A DNA stretch of 64,000 nucleotides from Thiocapsa marina 5811 (GCF_000223985.1 NZ_AFWV01000019.1:1-64000); one strand, 5' to 3'; shown: positions 54,669 to 63,723, numbered from the stretch's first letter. Numbers and translations: made by a program. The notes: a model not told the origin generated them from the sequence alone.

Positions 54669-54799
54669 GAATCGCCAGCGAATGATCCGAGCCTGCCAAG
54701 GCTTCGCCGAGCCGAGTTGAGTCTGGCTCGTTGTTTGCATCTGCTGATCTCTAGGCCAACGGTCGCTCGAGTGTTGGTTTTTTCTCGGAGTAGTCCCCG

Positions 54800-55381
54800 A
54801 TGTCGATCCGAATCATGCTTGTGGACGCGCGTCCTGACCGGCGCGAGGTGCTCGGACCGGCCTTGAGTGCGGAGGGGTTCGACGTGGTGGCCTGTGTGGA
54901 TCCGGACGAGGGGCTCCTGAGTGCGGTGGTGCGTTTCGCGCCTGACGTGGTGCTGATCGATATCGACTCGCCGAGCCGGGATACCCTGGAGAACCTCCGC
55001 ACCGTTCAGGCGCATCAACCTCGCCCCATGGTGATGTTCACGCAGGACGACGCCAACGAGAGCATCCGACGCGCGATCGAGGCCGGTGTCAGCGCCTATG
55101 TCGTCGACGGAATCGAGCGGCGGCGCGTCCGCCCCATCGTCGAGGCGGCGATGGCGCGTTTCAGCCAGTTTCAGGCACTTGAGAAGGAGCTTCTCGAGAC
55201 TCGAGGCAAGCTGGCGGAGCGCAAGCTCATCGAGCGTGCCAAGGGAATCATCATGAAGCAGCAGGGGTTGTCAGAGGACGCGGCCTTCCAGGCGATGCGG
55301 CGGCTGGCGATGCGTAAGAACAAGAGGTTGGCCGAGATTGCCGAAAGCGTGATTTCGGCGTCCGAGTTGTTCGAGCCTTAA
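54800..55381 (+). CDS. nasT: NasT-type ANTAR-domain antitermination regulator
   Basis: A 193-residue regulator: an N-terminal receiver-like domain (MSIRIMLVDARPDRREVLGP and DVVLIDIDSPSRD) and a C-terminal ANTAR RNA-binding domain (LIERAKGIIMKQQGLSEDAA then FQAMRRLAMRKNKRLAEIAE). NasT binds hairpin leaders and prevents termination of nitrate-assimilation transcripts when freed from NasS. The leader of nrtA downstream has a matching terminator, and a NasS-like gene is at 59436. It is divergent from nap. Its TAA stop is the terminus of an 88-bp repeat. Confidence 0.92.
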   Translation: MSIRIMLVDARPDRREVLGPALSAEGFDVVACVDPDEGLLSAVVRFAPDVVLIDIDSPSRDTLENLRTVQAHQPRPMVMFTQDDANESIRRAIEAGVSAYVVDGIERRRVRPIVEAAMARFSQFQALEKELLETRGKLAERKLIERAKGIIMKQQGLSEDAAFQAMRRLAMRKNKRLAEIAESVISASELFEP

Positions 55382-55465
55382 ACCGCGTTTAGGGGGGTGC
55401 CGGGGTACTTCGGGATTTGGTTTCGGCCTTGCGGGCGCCTGACGCGTCGGCGTTACGCGGTTTAA
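55378..55465. repeat. 88-bp inverted-end element, module 4, supplying the nasT stop
   Basis: TTAAACCGCG ... CGCGGTTTAA, exactly 88 bp, with the nasT TAA at 55379-55381 inside the left end. The interior has diverged from modules 1 and 2 but the length and ends are kept. Confidence 0.8.
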
Positions 55466-55710
55466 ATCATTGATAAAATATGGAATTCTTGCGCTGCGTG
55501 AGACAGAAGTCATCGGAGCAGCGCTTTGGGCCGTTCGTTTTGGTGCGCGGGAGGGCGCTCTGCACCGAGGATGGCCGGTCCTGAACGGCAACACGCGTCT
55601 ATTGAATCGCCGGTGCTGACGACAACCTTACTCGACCAGCCAGCAAAACTCTTTTTTAAATCAATTAGCTCGAACTTTCGAATTGATCGATGCAACGGCC
55701 TCCTGGCGTT

Positions 55711-55727
55711 TTGGCATCGATTCTGCG
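55711..55727 (+). promoter_or_regulatory. Sigma-54 type promoter of the nrt-nas-nir operon
   Basis: TTGGCATCGATTCTGCG: GG (55713-55714) and GC (55725-55726) are exactly 10 bp apart, as in the -24/-12 consensus (TTGGCAC-N5-TTGC). The start would be near 55738, giving a leader of about 275 nt. NtrC control is likely by analogy with other nitrate-assimilation operons; I found no clean NtrC site. Confidence 0.65.
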
Positions 55728-55886
55728 TAACATCACTGACGATCACCCAACGGCGGGCGGATCGGAAGATCGTGATCCAGACAGACGACGTCCCTCGGAG
55801 CCTGTAGGCAACAGCGACGTCTCGTTTCGACCGAGTGGGCCCACGTGCGGTCGCGACACCCGGTCGTCGGATCCAAAAACAGTTTC

Positions 55887-55909
55887 GGCATGGTCATGGC
55901 GGCCGTGCC
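55887..55909 (+). promoter_or_regulatory. Candidate NasT/ANTAR-binding hairpin
   Basis: GGCATGG(T)C-ATGGCG-G-CCGTGCC: a 7-bp stem plus a C-G pair (one bulge) closes a hexaloop with A at position 1 and G at position 4, as in ANTAR RNA targets. Known targets have two such hairpins; the upstream one is not clear here (a CGACCG/CGGTCG stem at 55828-55853 has a larger loop). Confidence 0.5.
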
Positions 55910-55919
55910 ACCGGACAAA

Positions 55920-55966
55920 GGCGTCCATCGTGCAGCGCTCAGCGTTGCTTGGTGGACGCCTTTTTT
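55920..55966 (+). terminator. Leader attenuator upstream of nrtA
   Basis: GGCGTCCA (55920-55927) pairs with TGGACGCC (55953-55960) and is followed by six T. An inner stem GCAGCGC-TCA-GCGTTGC extends it. This strong intrinsic terminator sits before nrtA, so transcription must read through it; NasT antitermination is the likely switch. Confidence 0.85.
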
Positions 55967-56012
55967 CGTTTTCCGGTTTCCGTTTCATGCCTTGCTACCG
56001 ACAGAGGTCAAC

Positions 56013-57419
56013 ATGCGCAATCAAGACAGACCCGAACATCAGACCCGCGGCGTCCTGCCGACGCGCCTTGCCGCGGCCGGCATCGCCGCGCTCATGCTGA
56101 GCCTGGCGGCCCGCGCATCGGCGGAGGCGCTCGGCCCGCCCGAGAAAGAGGATCTCAAGCTCGGCTTCATCAAGCTCACCGATATGGCGCCGCTCGCTAT
56201 CGCCTACGAGAAGGGCTTTTTCGAGGACGAAGACCTCTTCGTCACTCTGGAGGCCCAGGCCAATTGGAAGGTGCTGCTCGATCGCGTCATCGACGGCCAG
56301 CTCGACGGCGCCCACATGCTGGCCGGCCAGCCCTTGGCCGCGACCATCGGCTTCGGGACCGAAGCGCCGATCGTCACACCGCTCAGCATGGATCTGAACG
56401 GGAACGCCATCACCGTCTCGAACGCCGTGTGGGAGCAGATGAAGCCGCACGTGCCGAAGATGGCCGACGGCCGTCCGGAGCATCCGATCAAGGCCGATGC
56501 GCTCAAGCCCGTCGTGGAGAGCTTCAAGGCCGCGGGCAAACCCTTCAAGATGGGCATGGTCTTCCCGGTCTCGACACACAACTACGAGCTGCGCTACTGG
56601 CTCGCCGCCGGCGGGCTGAACCCCGGCTACTACGCACCCCATAAGAACGACACCGACGGGCAGATCGACGCCGACGTGTTGCTCTCGGTGACCCCGCCCC
56701 CGCAGATGCCCGCCACCATGGAGTCCGGCACCATCGACGGCTACTGCGTCGGCGAGCCCTGGAACCAGCAGGCGGTCTTCATGGGGATCGGCGTCCCCGT
56801 GATCACCGACCATGAGATCTGGCCGTACAACCCCGAGAAGGTTTTCGGCATGACCGCCGCGTTCGTCGAGGCCAACCCCAACACGGCCGTGCGGATCGTC
56901 AAGGCGATGCTTCGGGCCGCCAAGTGGCTCGACGAGAACGACAATGCCAACCGCGCCGAGGCGGTCAAGATCCTCTCGCGGCCGAACTATGTCGGCGCGG
57001 ACGAGGCGGTGATCGCCGCCTCCATGACCGGCACCTTCGAGTACGAGAAGGGCGACAGCCGCGATGTCCCGGACTTCAACGTCTTCTTCCGCCACAACGC
57101 GAGCTACCCCTACTACTCGGATGCCGTCTGGTATCTCACCCAGATGCGCCGCTGGGGTCAGATCGCCGAGCCCAAGTCCGACGACTGGTACATGGAGACG
57201 GCCAAGCAGGTCTATCGGCCCGATCTCTACCGCCTGGCTGCCGAATCATTGATCGCCGACGGTCTGATGGAGGCGTCCGACTTCCCGGACTTCGACACCG
57301 AGACCGGATTCAAACCGACACAGACCGGATTCATCGACGGCATCGACTACGACGGCACCCGTCCGAACGCCTATCTGGAGCAGTTCTCGATCGGGCTGAA
57401 GGGCGACAAGCAGTTGTAA
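56013..57419 (+). CDS. nrtA: Nitrate ABC transporter substrate-binding protein
   Basis: A 468-residue CmpA/NrtA-family protein with a signal peptide ([20 protein letters not shown]). Family landmarks are [68 protein letters not shown] and [20 protein letters not shown]. It delivers nitrate or nitrite to NrtBC in the periplasm. The start at 56013 gives the signal peptide; the upstream extension lies in the leader. It is the first structural gene after the attenuator. Confidence 0.93.
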   Translation: MRNQDRPEHQTRGVLPTRLAAAGIAALMLSLAARASAEALGPPEKEDLKLGFIKLTDMAPLAIAYEKGFFEDEDLFVTLEAQANWKVLLDRVIDGQLDGAHMLAGQPLAATIGFGTEAPIVTPLSMDLNGNAITVSNAVWEQMKPHVPKMADGRPEHPIKADALKPVVESFKAAGKPFKMGMVFPVSTHNYELRYWLAAGGLNPGYYAPHKNDTDGQIDADVLLSVTPPPQMPATMESGTIDGYCVGEPWNQQAVFMGIGVPVITDHEIWPYNPEKVFGMTAAFVEANPNTAVRIVKAMLRAAKWLDENDNANRAEAVKILSRPNYVGADEAVIAASMTGTFEYEKGDSRDVPDFNVFFRHNASYPYYSDAVWYLTQMRRWGQIAEPKSDDWYMETAKQVYRPDLYRLAAESLIADGLMEASDFPDFDTETGFKPTQTGFIDGIDYDGTRPNAYLEQFSIGLKGDKQL

Positions 57420-57491
57420 CGCACGGCCTGAAGCGTCCGGCGACGGGAGAGCCCCAAGCCGGACGCGAGCCCATCGAATCCGGAGAACACC

Positions 57492-58523
57492 ATGTCGAAC
57501 ATCGACGTCACCGCGAAGACCTACGACTTGCCCTGGCTCGCGCGGGCTATGGACTGGCTCGCCGGAGACGGTGCCGAGCGCGCCGCCGGCGGCTTGACCC
57601 GCCATCTGTTGCTGCCTGCGGTCGGGATCGGCCTCTTTCTGATGCTTTGGGCTGCCGCGGCCTCGCAGATCCAGACCTCGCTCGGCCAGTTGCCCGGGCC
57701 GACTCAGGTCTGGGCCCAATCCGTAGCGCTCTGGGATGAGCACCGCGAGGAGCGCGCCCGCGAGGCCGCCTTCGACGAACGCGTCGAGCAGCGCGCTGAA
57801 CGTGCCATCGCAAGGGGTGCCTCGGATGAGGAGATCGCCAAGATCCGAGCCCGCGGCTACACGGGTGCGCCGACCTTCTTCAGCCAGATCTGGACCAGTC
57901 TGGTGACGGTCATGGTCGGCTTCCTGCTCGCATCCTTGATCGCGATCCCGCTCGGCATCCTCTGCGGGATGAGCGCGGCGGTCTATGCGGCGGTCAACCC
58001 CTTGATCCAGATCTTCAAACCGGTCTCGCCGCTCGCCTGGCTGCCGCTTGTCACCATCATCGTCAGCGCCGTCTATGTGACCGACGACCCGCTCCTTGCC
58101 AAGTCGTTCATCATCTCGGCGATGACGGTGACCCTGTGCTGTCTCTGGCCCACGGTGATCAACACGACCGTCGGGGTCGCGACGGTCGATCGTGACCTGA
58201 TGAACGTCAGCCGCGTTCTGCGGCTGTCTTGGTTCAAGCAAACGGTCAAGATCATCCTGCCCTCGGCCTTGCCGATGATCTTCACGGGTCTGCGGCTGAG
58301 CCTCGGGATCGGCTGGATGGTGCTGATCGCCGCGGAGATGTTGGCCCAGAACCCCGGCCTCGGGAAGTTCGTCTGGGACGAGTTCCAAAACGGCAGCTCC
58401 AACTCGCTGGCGCGGATCATGGTCGCCGTGCTCGTGATCGGCTTCATCGGCTTCGCGCTCGACCGCGGCATGCTGATGCTCCAGCGCCGCGTCTCCTGGG
58501 ACAAGACGGCGGTGCTGCGATGA
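57492..58523 (+). CDS. nrtB: Nitrate ABC transporter permease
   Basis: A 343-residue inner-membrane permease. N-terminal helix HLLLPAVGIGLFLMLWAAAA, a charged Arg/Glu-rich cytoplasmic insert (about 85-120), then the binding-protein-dependent transport domain (LASLIAIPLGILCGMSAAVY) with the EAA-type loop SRVLRLSWFKQTVKIILPSA and GLRLSLGIGWMVLIAAEMLA. It is part of nrtABC. Confidence 0.93.
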   Translation: MSNIDVTAKTYDLPWLARAMDWLAGDGAERAAGGLTRHLLLPAVGIGLFLMLWAAAASQIQTSLGQLPGPTQVWAQSVALWDEHREERAREAAFDERVEQRAERAIARGASDEEIAKIRARGYTGAPTFFSQIWTSLVTVMVGFLLASLIAIPLGILCGMSAAVYAAVNPLIQIFKPVSPLAWLPLVTIIVSAVYVTDDPLLAKSFIISAMTVTLCCLWPTVINTTVGVATVDRDLMNVSRVLRLSWFKQTVKIILPSALPMIFTGLRLSLGIGWMVLIAAEMLAQNPGLGKFVWDEFQNGSSNSLARIMVAVLVIGFIGFALDRGMLMLQRRVSWDKTAVLR

Positions 58524-58575
58524 CAAGACCTGCCGATTGCTCCGCCCCCACGACCGTCGCACGAGGATCCAAGAC

Positions 58576-59421
58576 ATGTCTGCCTATCTGAGCATCGATC
58601 GGGTCGGGATCACCTTCCCGACGCCGAAGGGACCGCTCGAGGTCCTGAAGGACATCAAGCTCGACATCGCCCAGGGCGAGGTCGTCTCGCTTATCGGCCA
58701 TTCGGGCTGCGGCAAATCGACCGTGCTGAACATCGTCGCCGGGCTGCTCGAAGCGAGCGTCGGCGGCGTGCTCCTTGAAGAGCGCGAGGTGAAGTCGCCG
58801 GGGCCGGACCGCGCCGTCGTCTTTCAGCAGCACTCCCTGCTGCCCTGGCTGAGCGTCTACGACAACGTCCGCCTGGCCGTCGACCAGGTGTTCGGCCGCA
58901 GCAAGAGCCGCAAGGAACGGCATGAGTGGACCCTGCACAACCTGGATCTGGTGCATATGGGCCATGCGTTGGAGCGCCGCCCCGCAGAGATCTCGGGCGG
59001 GATGAAACAGCGCGTCGGCATCGCCCGCGCACTGGCCATGGAGCCTAAGGTCCTGTTGATGGACGAGCCTTTCGGCGCGCTGGACTCGCTCACGCGCACT
59101 CACATGCAGGACTCGCTGCTGGAGATTCAGGCACGGCTCAACAACACCGTCATCCTGATCACCCACGACGTCGACGAGGCCGTGCTGCTCTCCGACCGCA
59201 TCGTGATGATGACCAACGGTCCTTCAGCGACCGTCGGGCGGATCCTGGAGGTCGATCTGCTGCGCCCCCGCGACCGACTGGCGCTCGCCGAGGATCCGAC
59301 CTATCACCACTACCGCGCCGAGGTCGTGAAGTTCCTCCACGAGCGCCACGCGCCCGCGGTCGGGCAGTCCGCCCGGGCGGCGCGCGAGCGTCCGACACTG
59401 CGCCTCGCGGCGAACGGTTAA
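58576..59421 (+). CDS. nrtC: Nitrate ABC transporter ATP-binding protein
   Basis: A 281-residue ATPase: Walker A GHSGCGKS, Q-loop VVFQQHSLLPWLSVYDN, signature ISGGMKQRVGIARAL, Walker B VLLMDEPFGALD and switch His in ILITHDVDEA. Unlike cyanobacterial NrtC it has no C-terminal NrtA-like domain; that homologous domain is instead encoded by the next gene as a free protein. It could equally be named nrtD. Confidence 0.92.
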   Translation: MSAYLSIDRVGITFPTPKGPLEVLKDIKLDIAQGEVVSLIGHSGCGKSTVLNIVAGLLEASVGGVLLEEREVKSPGPDRAVVFQQHSLLPWLSVYDNVRLAVDQVFGRSKSRKERHEWTLHNLDLVHMGHALERRPAEISGGMKQRVGIARALAMEPKVLLMDEPFGALDSLTRTHMQDSLLEIQARLNNTVILITHDVDEAVLLSDRIVMMTNGPSATVGRILEVDLLRPRDRLALAEDPTYHHYRAEVVKFLHERHAPAVGQSARAARERPTLRLAANG

Positions 59422-59435
59422 GGGAGCACACATCC

Positions 59436-60785
59436 ATGAGCATCATCCCCGATTGGCTCAGACGCAGCGCCCACGCCGGCGGGCGCGACGGACTGGAAAA
59501 GACACGCCTGACGCTCGGCTTTATCCCGCTGACGGACTGCGCGCCGCTGGTCATCGCCAAAGAGCGCGGCTTCTTCGAGAAGTACGGCCTGGACGTGGAG
59601 CTCTCCAAGGAGACCTCGTGGGCCAACGTCCGCGACAAGGTCAGCATCGGCATCCTGGATGGCGCCCACATGCTCGCACCCATGCCGATCGCGAGCACGC
59701 TCGGCATCGGTCCGGTCGAAAAACCGACCGTCACGGCGCTGAGCCTGGATCTGAACGGCAACGCCATCACGGTCTCGCAGGCGCTCTACGAGCGGATGCG
59801 CGAGCTGGATCCGGGCGCCATGAACCATCGGCCTTACTCGGCGGTGGCCTTGAGGCAGGTGATCGAGGAGCGGCGTGCCCAAGGCGGCAAGCCGTTGACC
59901 TTTGCGGTGGTCTTCCCGGTTTCGACCCATGCTTACGAGCTGCGCTATTGGATGGGCGCCGCCGGGATCGATCCGGACACCGACGTGCGGCTGCTGGTGG
60001 TCCCGCCGCCGCAGATGGTGACCCAGCTGCGCGCCGGCAACATCGACGGCTTCTGTGTCGGCGAGCCTTGGAATTCGGTCGCCGTCGCCGAGGGTCTGGG
60101 GCGTGTCCTCATCACCAACTACGAGCTCTGGAACAACAACCCCGAGAAGGTCTTCGGGGTCAATCTCGAGTGGGCCGAGCAGTATCCGAATACACACCGC
60201 GCCCTGCTCATGGCCCTGTTGGACGCGGCGCGCTGGACCGATGCGCCCGAGAATCGCCCGAGCGTCGCCGAGCTGATCGCGCCGAGTCGCTATATCAACG
60301 CGCCGGTCGAGATCGTGCGTCAGTCCATGACCGGCACCTTCCGCTATGCGCTCGACGAGGCACCGGTCGCGATGCCCGATTTCAACGTCTTCTTCCGCTT
60401 CGCGGCGACCTATCCCTGGCGCTCCCACGCGCTCTGGTTCCTGACCCAGATGGTGCGTTGGGGCCAGATCGAGAAGCCGCTCGACCTGGCCGCCGTCGCT
60501 GCGGAGGTCTATCGGCCGGACCTCTATCGCGAGGCGGCCGATGCCCTGGGTCTCGCCTCCCCCGCCCTCGACCACAAGCGCGAGGGTCTGCACGCGCGCG
60601 GCTGGATGCTCGAAGAGGCCACCATCCCGTTGGCGATGGGGCCGGATCGCTTCTTCGACGGATCGACCTTCGATCCCGCCGATCCGGTCGGGTACATCGC
60701 CGGTTTCGATGTTCAGCAGCGCGCCTGCTCGCTCGAGGCGCTGGCGGCGGCGAACGGCGGCCCGGCCGAGACGGCGACGCTCTGA
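59436..60785 (+). CDS. nasS: NasS-type cytoplasmic nitrate/nitrite sensor
   Basis: A 449-residue NrtA homologue without a signal peptide (MSIIPDWLRRSAHAGGRDGL). It keeps the binding-protein motifs [50 protein letters not shown] and FCVGEPWNSVAVAEGLG. NasS holds NasT inactive and releases it when nitrate or nitrite binds. The alternative, a detached NrtC regulatory domain, is less likely given nasT in the same cluster. It lies 14 bp after nrtC. Confidence 0.85.
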   Translation: MSIIPDWLRRSAHAGGRDGLEKTRLTLGFIPLTDCAPLVIAKERGFFEKYGLDVELSKETSWANVRDKVSIGILDGAHMLAPMPIASTLGIGPVEKPTVTALSLDLNGNAITVSQALYERMRELDPGAMNHRPYSAVALRQVIEERRAQGGKPLTFAVVFPVSTHAYELRYWMGAAGIDPDTDVRLLVVPPPQMVTQLRAGNIDGFCVGEPWNSVAVAEGLGRVLITNYELWNNNPEKVFGVNLEWAEQYPNTHRALLMALLDAARWTDAPENRPSVAELIAPSRYINAPVEIVRQSMTGTFRYALDEAPVAMPDFNVFFRFAATYPWRSHALWFLTQMVRWGQIEKPLDLAAVAAEVYRPDLYREAADALGLASPALDHKREGLHARGWMLEEATIPLAMGPDRFFDGSTFDPADPVGYIAGFDVQQRACSLEALAAANGGPAETATL

Positions 60786-60840
60786 GGCCGGCGGCAATGC
60801 GCCCCGACACACGGATTCCCGACGCGGAGAACCAAACACG

Positions 60841-63279
60841 ATGAACAAAGAACGCTTGGTCCTGGTGGGCAACGGCATGGCCGGGATGCGCACCATCGAG
60901 GAGCTGCTGAAGCTGGAGCCGGACCTCTACGAGATCACGGTCTTCGGCGCCGAGCCGCATCCGAACTACAACCGCATCCTCCTCTCGCCGGTGCTCTCCG
61001 GGGAGAAGACGATCGACGAGATCATCTTAAACAGCCGCGACTGGTACGCGGAGCATGGGATCACACTCCACACCGGCGATCCGGTCGAGCACATCGACCG
61101 CCGCAAGCGGCTGGTGCGCAGCCGCTCCGGTCTGGAGGTGCCGTACGACCGGCTGGTCCTGGCGACCGGGTCCAACCCCTTCATCATCCCGGTACCCGGG
61201 GCCGATCTGCCGGGCGTCCTGGGCTACCGCGACATCGCGGATGTCGAGGCGATGATCGAGACCGCGCGCGGCTTCAAGCGCGCCATCGTCATCGGCGGCG
61301 GACTGCTCGGACTCGAGGCCGCTTACGGGTTGCAGCAGCAGGGCATGGAGGTGACCGTCGTGCACCTGCTCGACACCCTGATGGAGCGGCAGCTCGATAA
61401 GCCTGCCGCGGCGCTCCTGAAGGCGTCGTTGGAGCAACGCGGGCTGACCTTTCTCATGGAGGCCCAAACCGCGGCGATCCAAGGTCGCGACCGGGTCGAA
61501 TCGGTCCGCTTCGCCGACGGCAGCGAGATCGCGACCGATCTGGTGGTGATGGCGGTCGGCATCCGCCCGAACATGGCGCTCGCCCAGAACGCCGGGATCC
61601 ATTGCGAGCGCGGAATCGTGGTCGACGACACCATGTTGACCTACGACGCCCGCATCTACGCGATCGGCGAGTGCGTGCAGCACCGCGGCCACTGCTACGG
61701 CTTGGTCGCGCCGCTCTTCGAGCAGGCCAAGGTCTGCGCCAATCATCTCGCCAAGCTCGGCTACGGGCGCTACCATGGCTCCGTGACCTCGACCAAGCTC
61801 AAGGTCACCGGCATCGATCTCTTCTCGGCCGGTCAGTATCAGGGCGGGGACGGCTGCGAGGAGATCCTCTTCCAGGATCCGGGCGCGGGCATCTACAAGA
61901 AGCTGGTGATCCGAGAGAACCGGCTCGCCGGCGCAGTGCTCTACGGGGACACGATCGACGGGGCCTGGTTCTTCCAGTTGATGCGCGAAGGGACCGACAT
62001 CTCGGAGATACGCGAGGATCTCCTCTTCGGGCAGGCCCATCTCGGGGACTCCGGCCACGGCGGTCAGACCCAAGCCGCGCTCATGACCGACGAGATGCAG
62101 GTCTGCGACTGCAACGGCGTGTGCAAGGGCGAGATCGTCAAAGCGATCACGAGCAAGGGTCTCTTCACGCTCGAAGACGTGAAGCTGCACACCAAGGCGG
62201 CGGCCTCGTGCGGGTCCTGCACCGGTCTGGTGGAGCAGATCCTGGCGAGCACGCTCGGGAGCGACTACTCCACCCCCGAGGCCAAACCCATCTGCACATG
62301 CACCGACTACAGCCATGATCAGGTCCGCGCGGCAATCCGCGAGCAACACCTCACGAGCCTGAGCGACTGCTTCGAGAAGCTCGACTGGCGCCGTCCCGAC
62401 GGCTGCCACGTCTGCCGGCCCGCGCTCAACTATTACCTCATCTCCACCTGGCCGGCGGAGGCGATCGACGACAGCCAGTCGCGCTTCGTCAACGAGCGTG
62501 TCCACGCCAACATCCAGAAGGACGGGACCTATTCGGTCATCCCGCGCATCTTCGGCGGCGAGACCTCGCCGGCTCAGCTGCGCGCCATCGCCGAGGCGGC
62601 CGAAAAGTATGCCGTGCGCTCGGTCAAGATCACGGGTGGCCAACGCATCGATCTTCTGGGCCTGACCAAAGAGCAGCTGCCGCACATCTGGAAAGACCTG
62701 ACCGACGCCGGTTTCGTCTCGGGCCACGCCTACGGCAAATCGATGCGCACGGTCAAAACCTGTGTGGGATCCCAGTGGTGCCGATTCGGCGTGCAGGACT
62801 CGACCAAGATGGGCATCGAGCTGGAGGAGCTCACCTGGGGCTCCTGGACACCGCACAAGTTCAAGCTCGCCGTCTCGGGCTGCCCGCGCAACTGTGCGGA
62901 GGCCACCATCAAGGACTTCGGCGTCGTCGCCATCGAATCCGGCTGGGAGCTGCACATCGGCGGCAACGGCGGCGTGAAGGTCCGCGCGACCGATGTCCTC
63001 TGCCGGGTCACCACACCCGAGCAGGTCAAGGAATACTGCGGCGCCTTCATGCAGCTCTATCGCGAAGAGGCACGCTATCTGGAGCGCACCGCGCCGTGGG
63101 TCGAGCGGGTCGGCCTCGCCTACATCAAGAAACGCATCGTCGAGGACGAGATCGGACGCCGCGCCTTCTACAAACGCTTCCTGGAGTCGCAAGCGCAGGC
63201 CCAGGTCGATCCCTGGAAGGAACGCGCGGCCGGCGCCGAGGCGCATGAGTTCACGGCTTTGAAGCAGGTGAATGGGTGA
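60841..63279 (+). CDS. nirB: NADH-dependent nitrite reductase large subunit
   Basis: An 812-residue cytoplasmic enzyme reducing nitrite to ammonia. FAD site LVLVGNGMAGMRTIEELL and NAD site AIVIGGGLLGLEAAYGLQQQ come first. A BFD-type [2Fe-2S] region contains CDCNGVCKGEIVKAI and ASCGSCTGLVEQIL. The siroheme-[4Fe-4S] cysteines are Cys641, 647, 681 and 685 (CVGSQWC, CPRNC). The length is typical. It is followed by nirD. Confidence 0.95.
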   Translation: MNKERLVLVGNGMAGMRTIEELLKLEPDLYEITVFGAEPHPNYNRILLSPVLSGEKTIDEIILNSRDWYAEHGITLHTGDPVEHIDRRKRLVRSRSGLEVPYDRLVLATGSNPFIIPVPGADLPGVLGYRDIADVEAMIETARGFKRAIVIGGGLLGLEAAYGLQQQGMEVTVVHLLDTLMERQLDKPAAALLKASLEQRGLTFLMEAQTAAIQGRDRVESVRFADGSEIATDLVVMAVGIRPNMALAQNAGIHCERGIVVDDTMLTYDARIYAIGECVQHRGHCYGLVAPLFEQAKVCANHLAKLGYGRYHGSVTSTKLKVTGIDLFSAGQYQGGDGCEEILFQDPGAGIYKKLVIRENRLAGAVLYGDTIDGAWFFQLMREGTDISEIREDLLFGQAHLGDSGHGGQTQAALMTDEMQVCDCNGVCKGEIVKAITSKGLFTLEDVKLHTKAAASCGSCTGLVEQILASTLGSDYSTPEAKPICTCTDYSHDQVRAAIREQHLTSLSDCFEKLDWRRPDGCHVCRPALNYYLISTWPAEAIDDSQSRFVNERVHANIQKDGTYSVIPRIFGGETSPAQLRAIAEAAEKYAVRSVKITGGQRIDLLGLTKEQLPHIWKDLTDAGFVSGHAYGKSMRTVKTCVGSQWCRFGVQDSTKMGIELEELTWGSWTPHKFKLAVSGCPRNCAEATIKDFGVVAIESGWELHIGGNGGVKVRATDVLCRVTTPEQVKEYCGAFMQLYREEARYLERTAPWVERVGLAYIKKRIVEDEIGRRAFYKRFLESQAQAQVDPWKERAAGAEAHEFTALKQVNG

Positions 63280-63291
63280 AGGTTACAGGTC

Positions 63292-63333
63292 AAGGGTTAA
63301 AGGCTAAGGGTTAAAGGCTAAGGGTTAAAGGCA
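63292..63333 (+). repeat. Three tandem 14-bp repeats between nirB and nirD
   Basis: AAGGGTTAAAGGCT three times in direct tandem (63292-63305, 63306-63319, 63320-63333), with one change in the last base of the third. It lies 12 bp after the nirB stop. Confidence 0.9.
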
Positions 63334-63387
63334 AGCTGCGGAGGTTGGAGGCTGCTTCCAAACACCGCAACAACGTGAGGCTACACA

Positions 63388-63723
63388 ATGACTGCTGTCG
63401 TTGACGACATGACTTGGCTTGAAGTGGGTACGCTCGATGAGATCCCTCGCCAAGGTGCGCGGGTGCTCAAACGCGAACAGGGTGATATCGCCGTCTTCAG
63501 GACCGCGGCGGACGAGGTGTTCGCCTTACTCAATCGTTGCCCGCATCGCGGGGGGCCCTTATCGGAGGGGATCCTTTACGGGCGAAACATCGTCTGTCCC
63601 CTGCACAATTGGTGTCTCGATCTGGCGAGCGGCGAAGCAAAGGGGCCGGACGAGGGCTGTGCGCCCGCCTACGCGACACGGGTCGAGGCGGGACGGGTCT
63701 TCGTCTGCACAGAACCCAATTAA
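63388..63723 (+). CDS. nirD: Nitrite reductase small subunit (Rieske-type)
   Basis: A 111-residue Rieske-fold protein with all four cluster ligands: Cys51-x-His53 in CPHRGGPL and Cys70-x2-His73 in CPLHNW. E. coli NirD lacks these ligands, so this NirD should carry a [2Fe-2S] cluster. It accompanies NirB. The stop codon TAA (63721-63723) is the start of a 195-bp composite repeat. Confidence 0.94.
   Translation: MTAVVDDMTWLEVGTLDEIPRQGARVLKREQGDIAVFRTAADEVFALLNRCPHRGGPLSEGILYGRNIVCPLHNWCLDLASGEAKGPDEGCAPAYATRVEAGRVFVCTEPN

Larger units (their letters stand above)
55382..56012. other. nasT-nrtA intergenic control region
   Basis: About 630 bp with no gene. In order: an 88-bp repeat, an AT-rich patch (55648-55690), a sigma-54-type -24/-12 element (55711-55727), a hexaloop hairpin (55887-55909) and a long terminator (55920-55966), then nrtA. 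Confidence 0.7.

Noticed and set aside
55542-55566. NtrC-like site (GGTGC ... GCACC)
   Set aside because: Half-sites are 15 bp apart, too wide for the usual NtrC palindrome; not listed as an operator.
61027-63246. 739-codon minus-strand frame over nirB
   Set aside because: Antisense shadow of NirB, whose cofactor motifs are complete.
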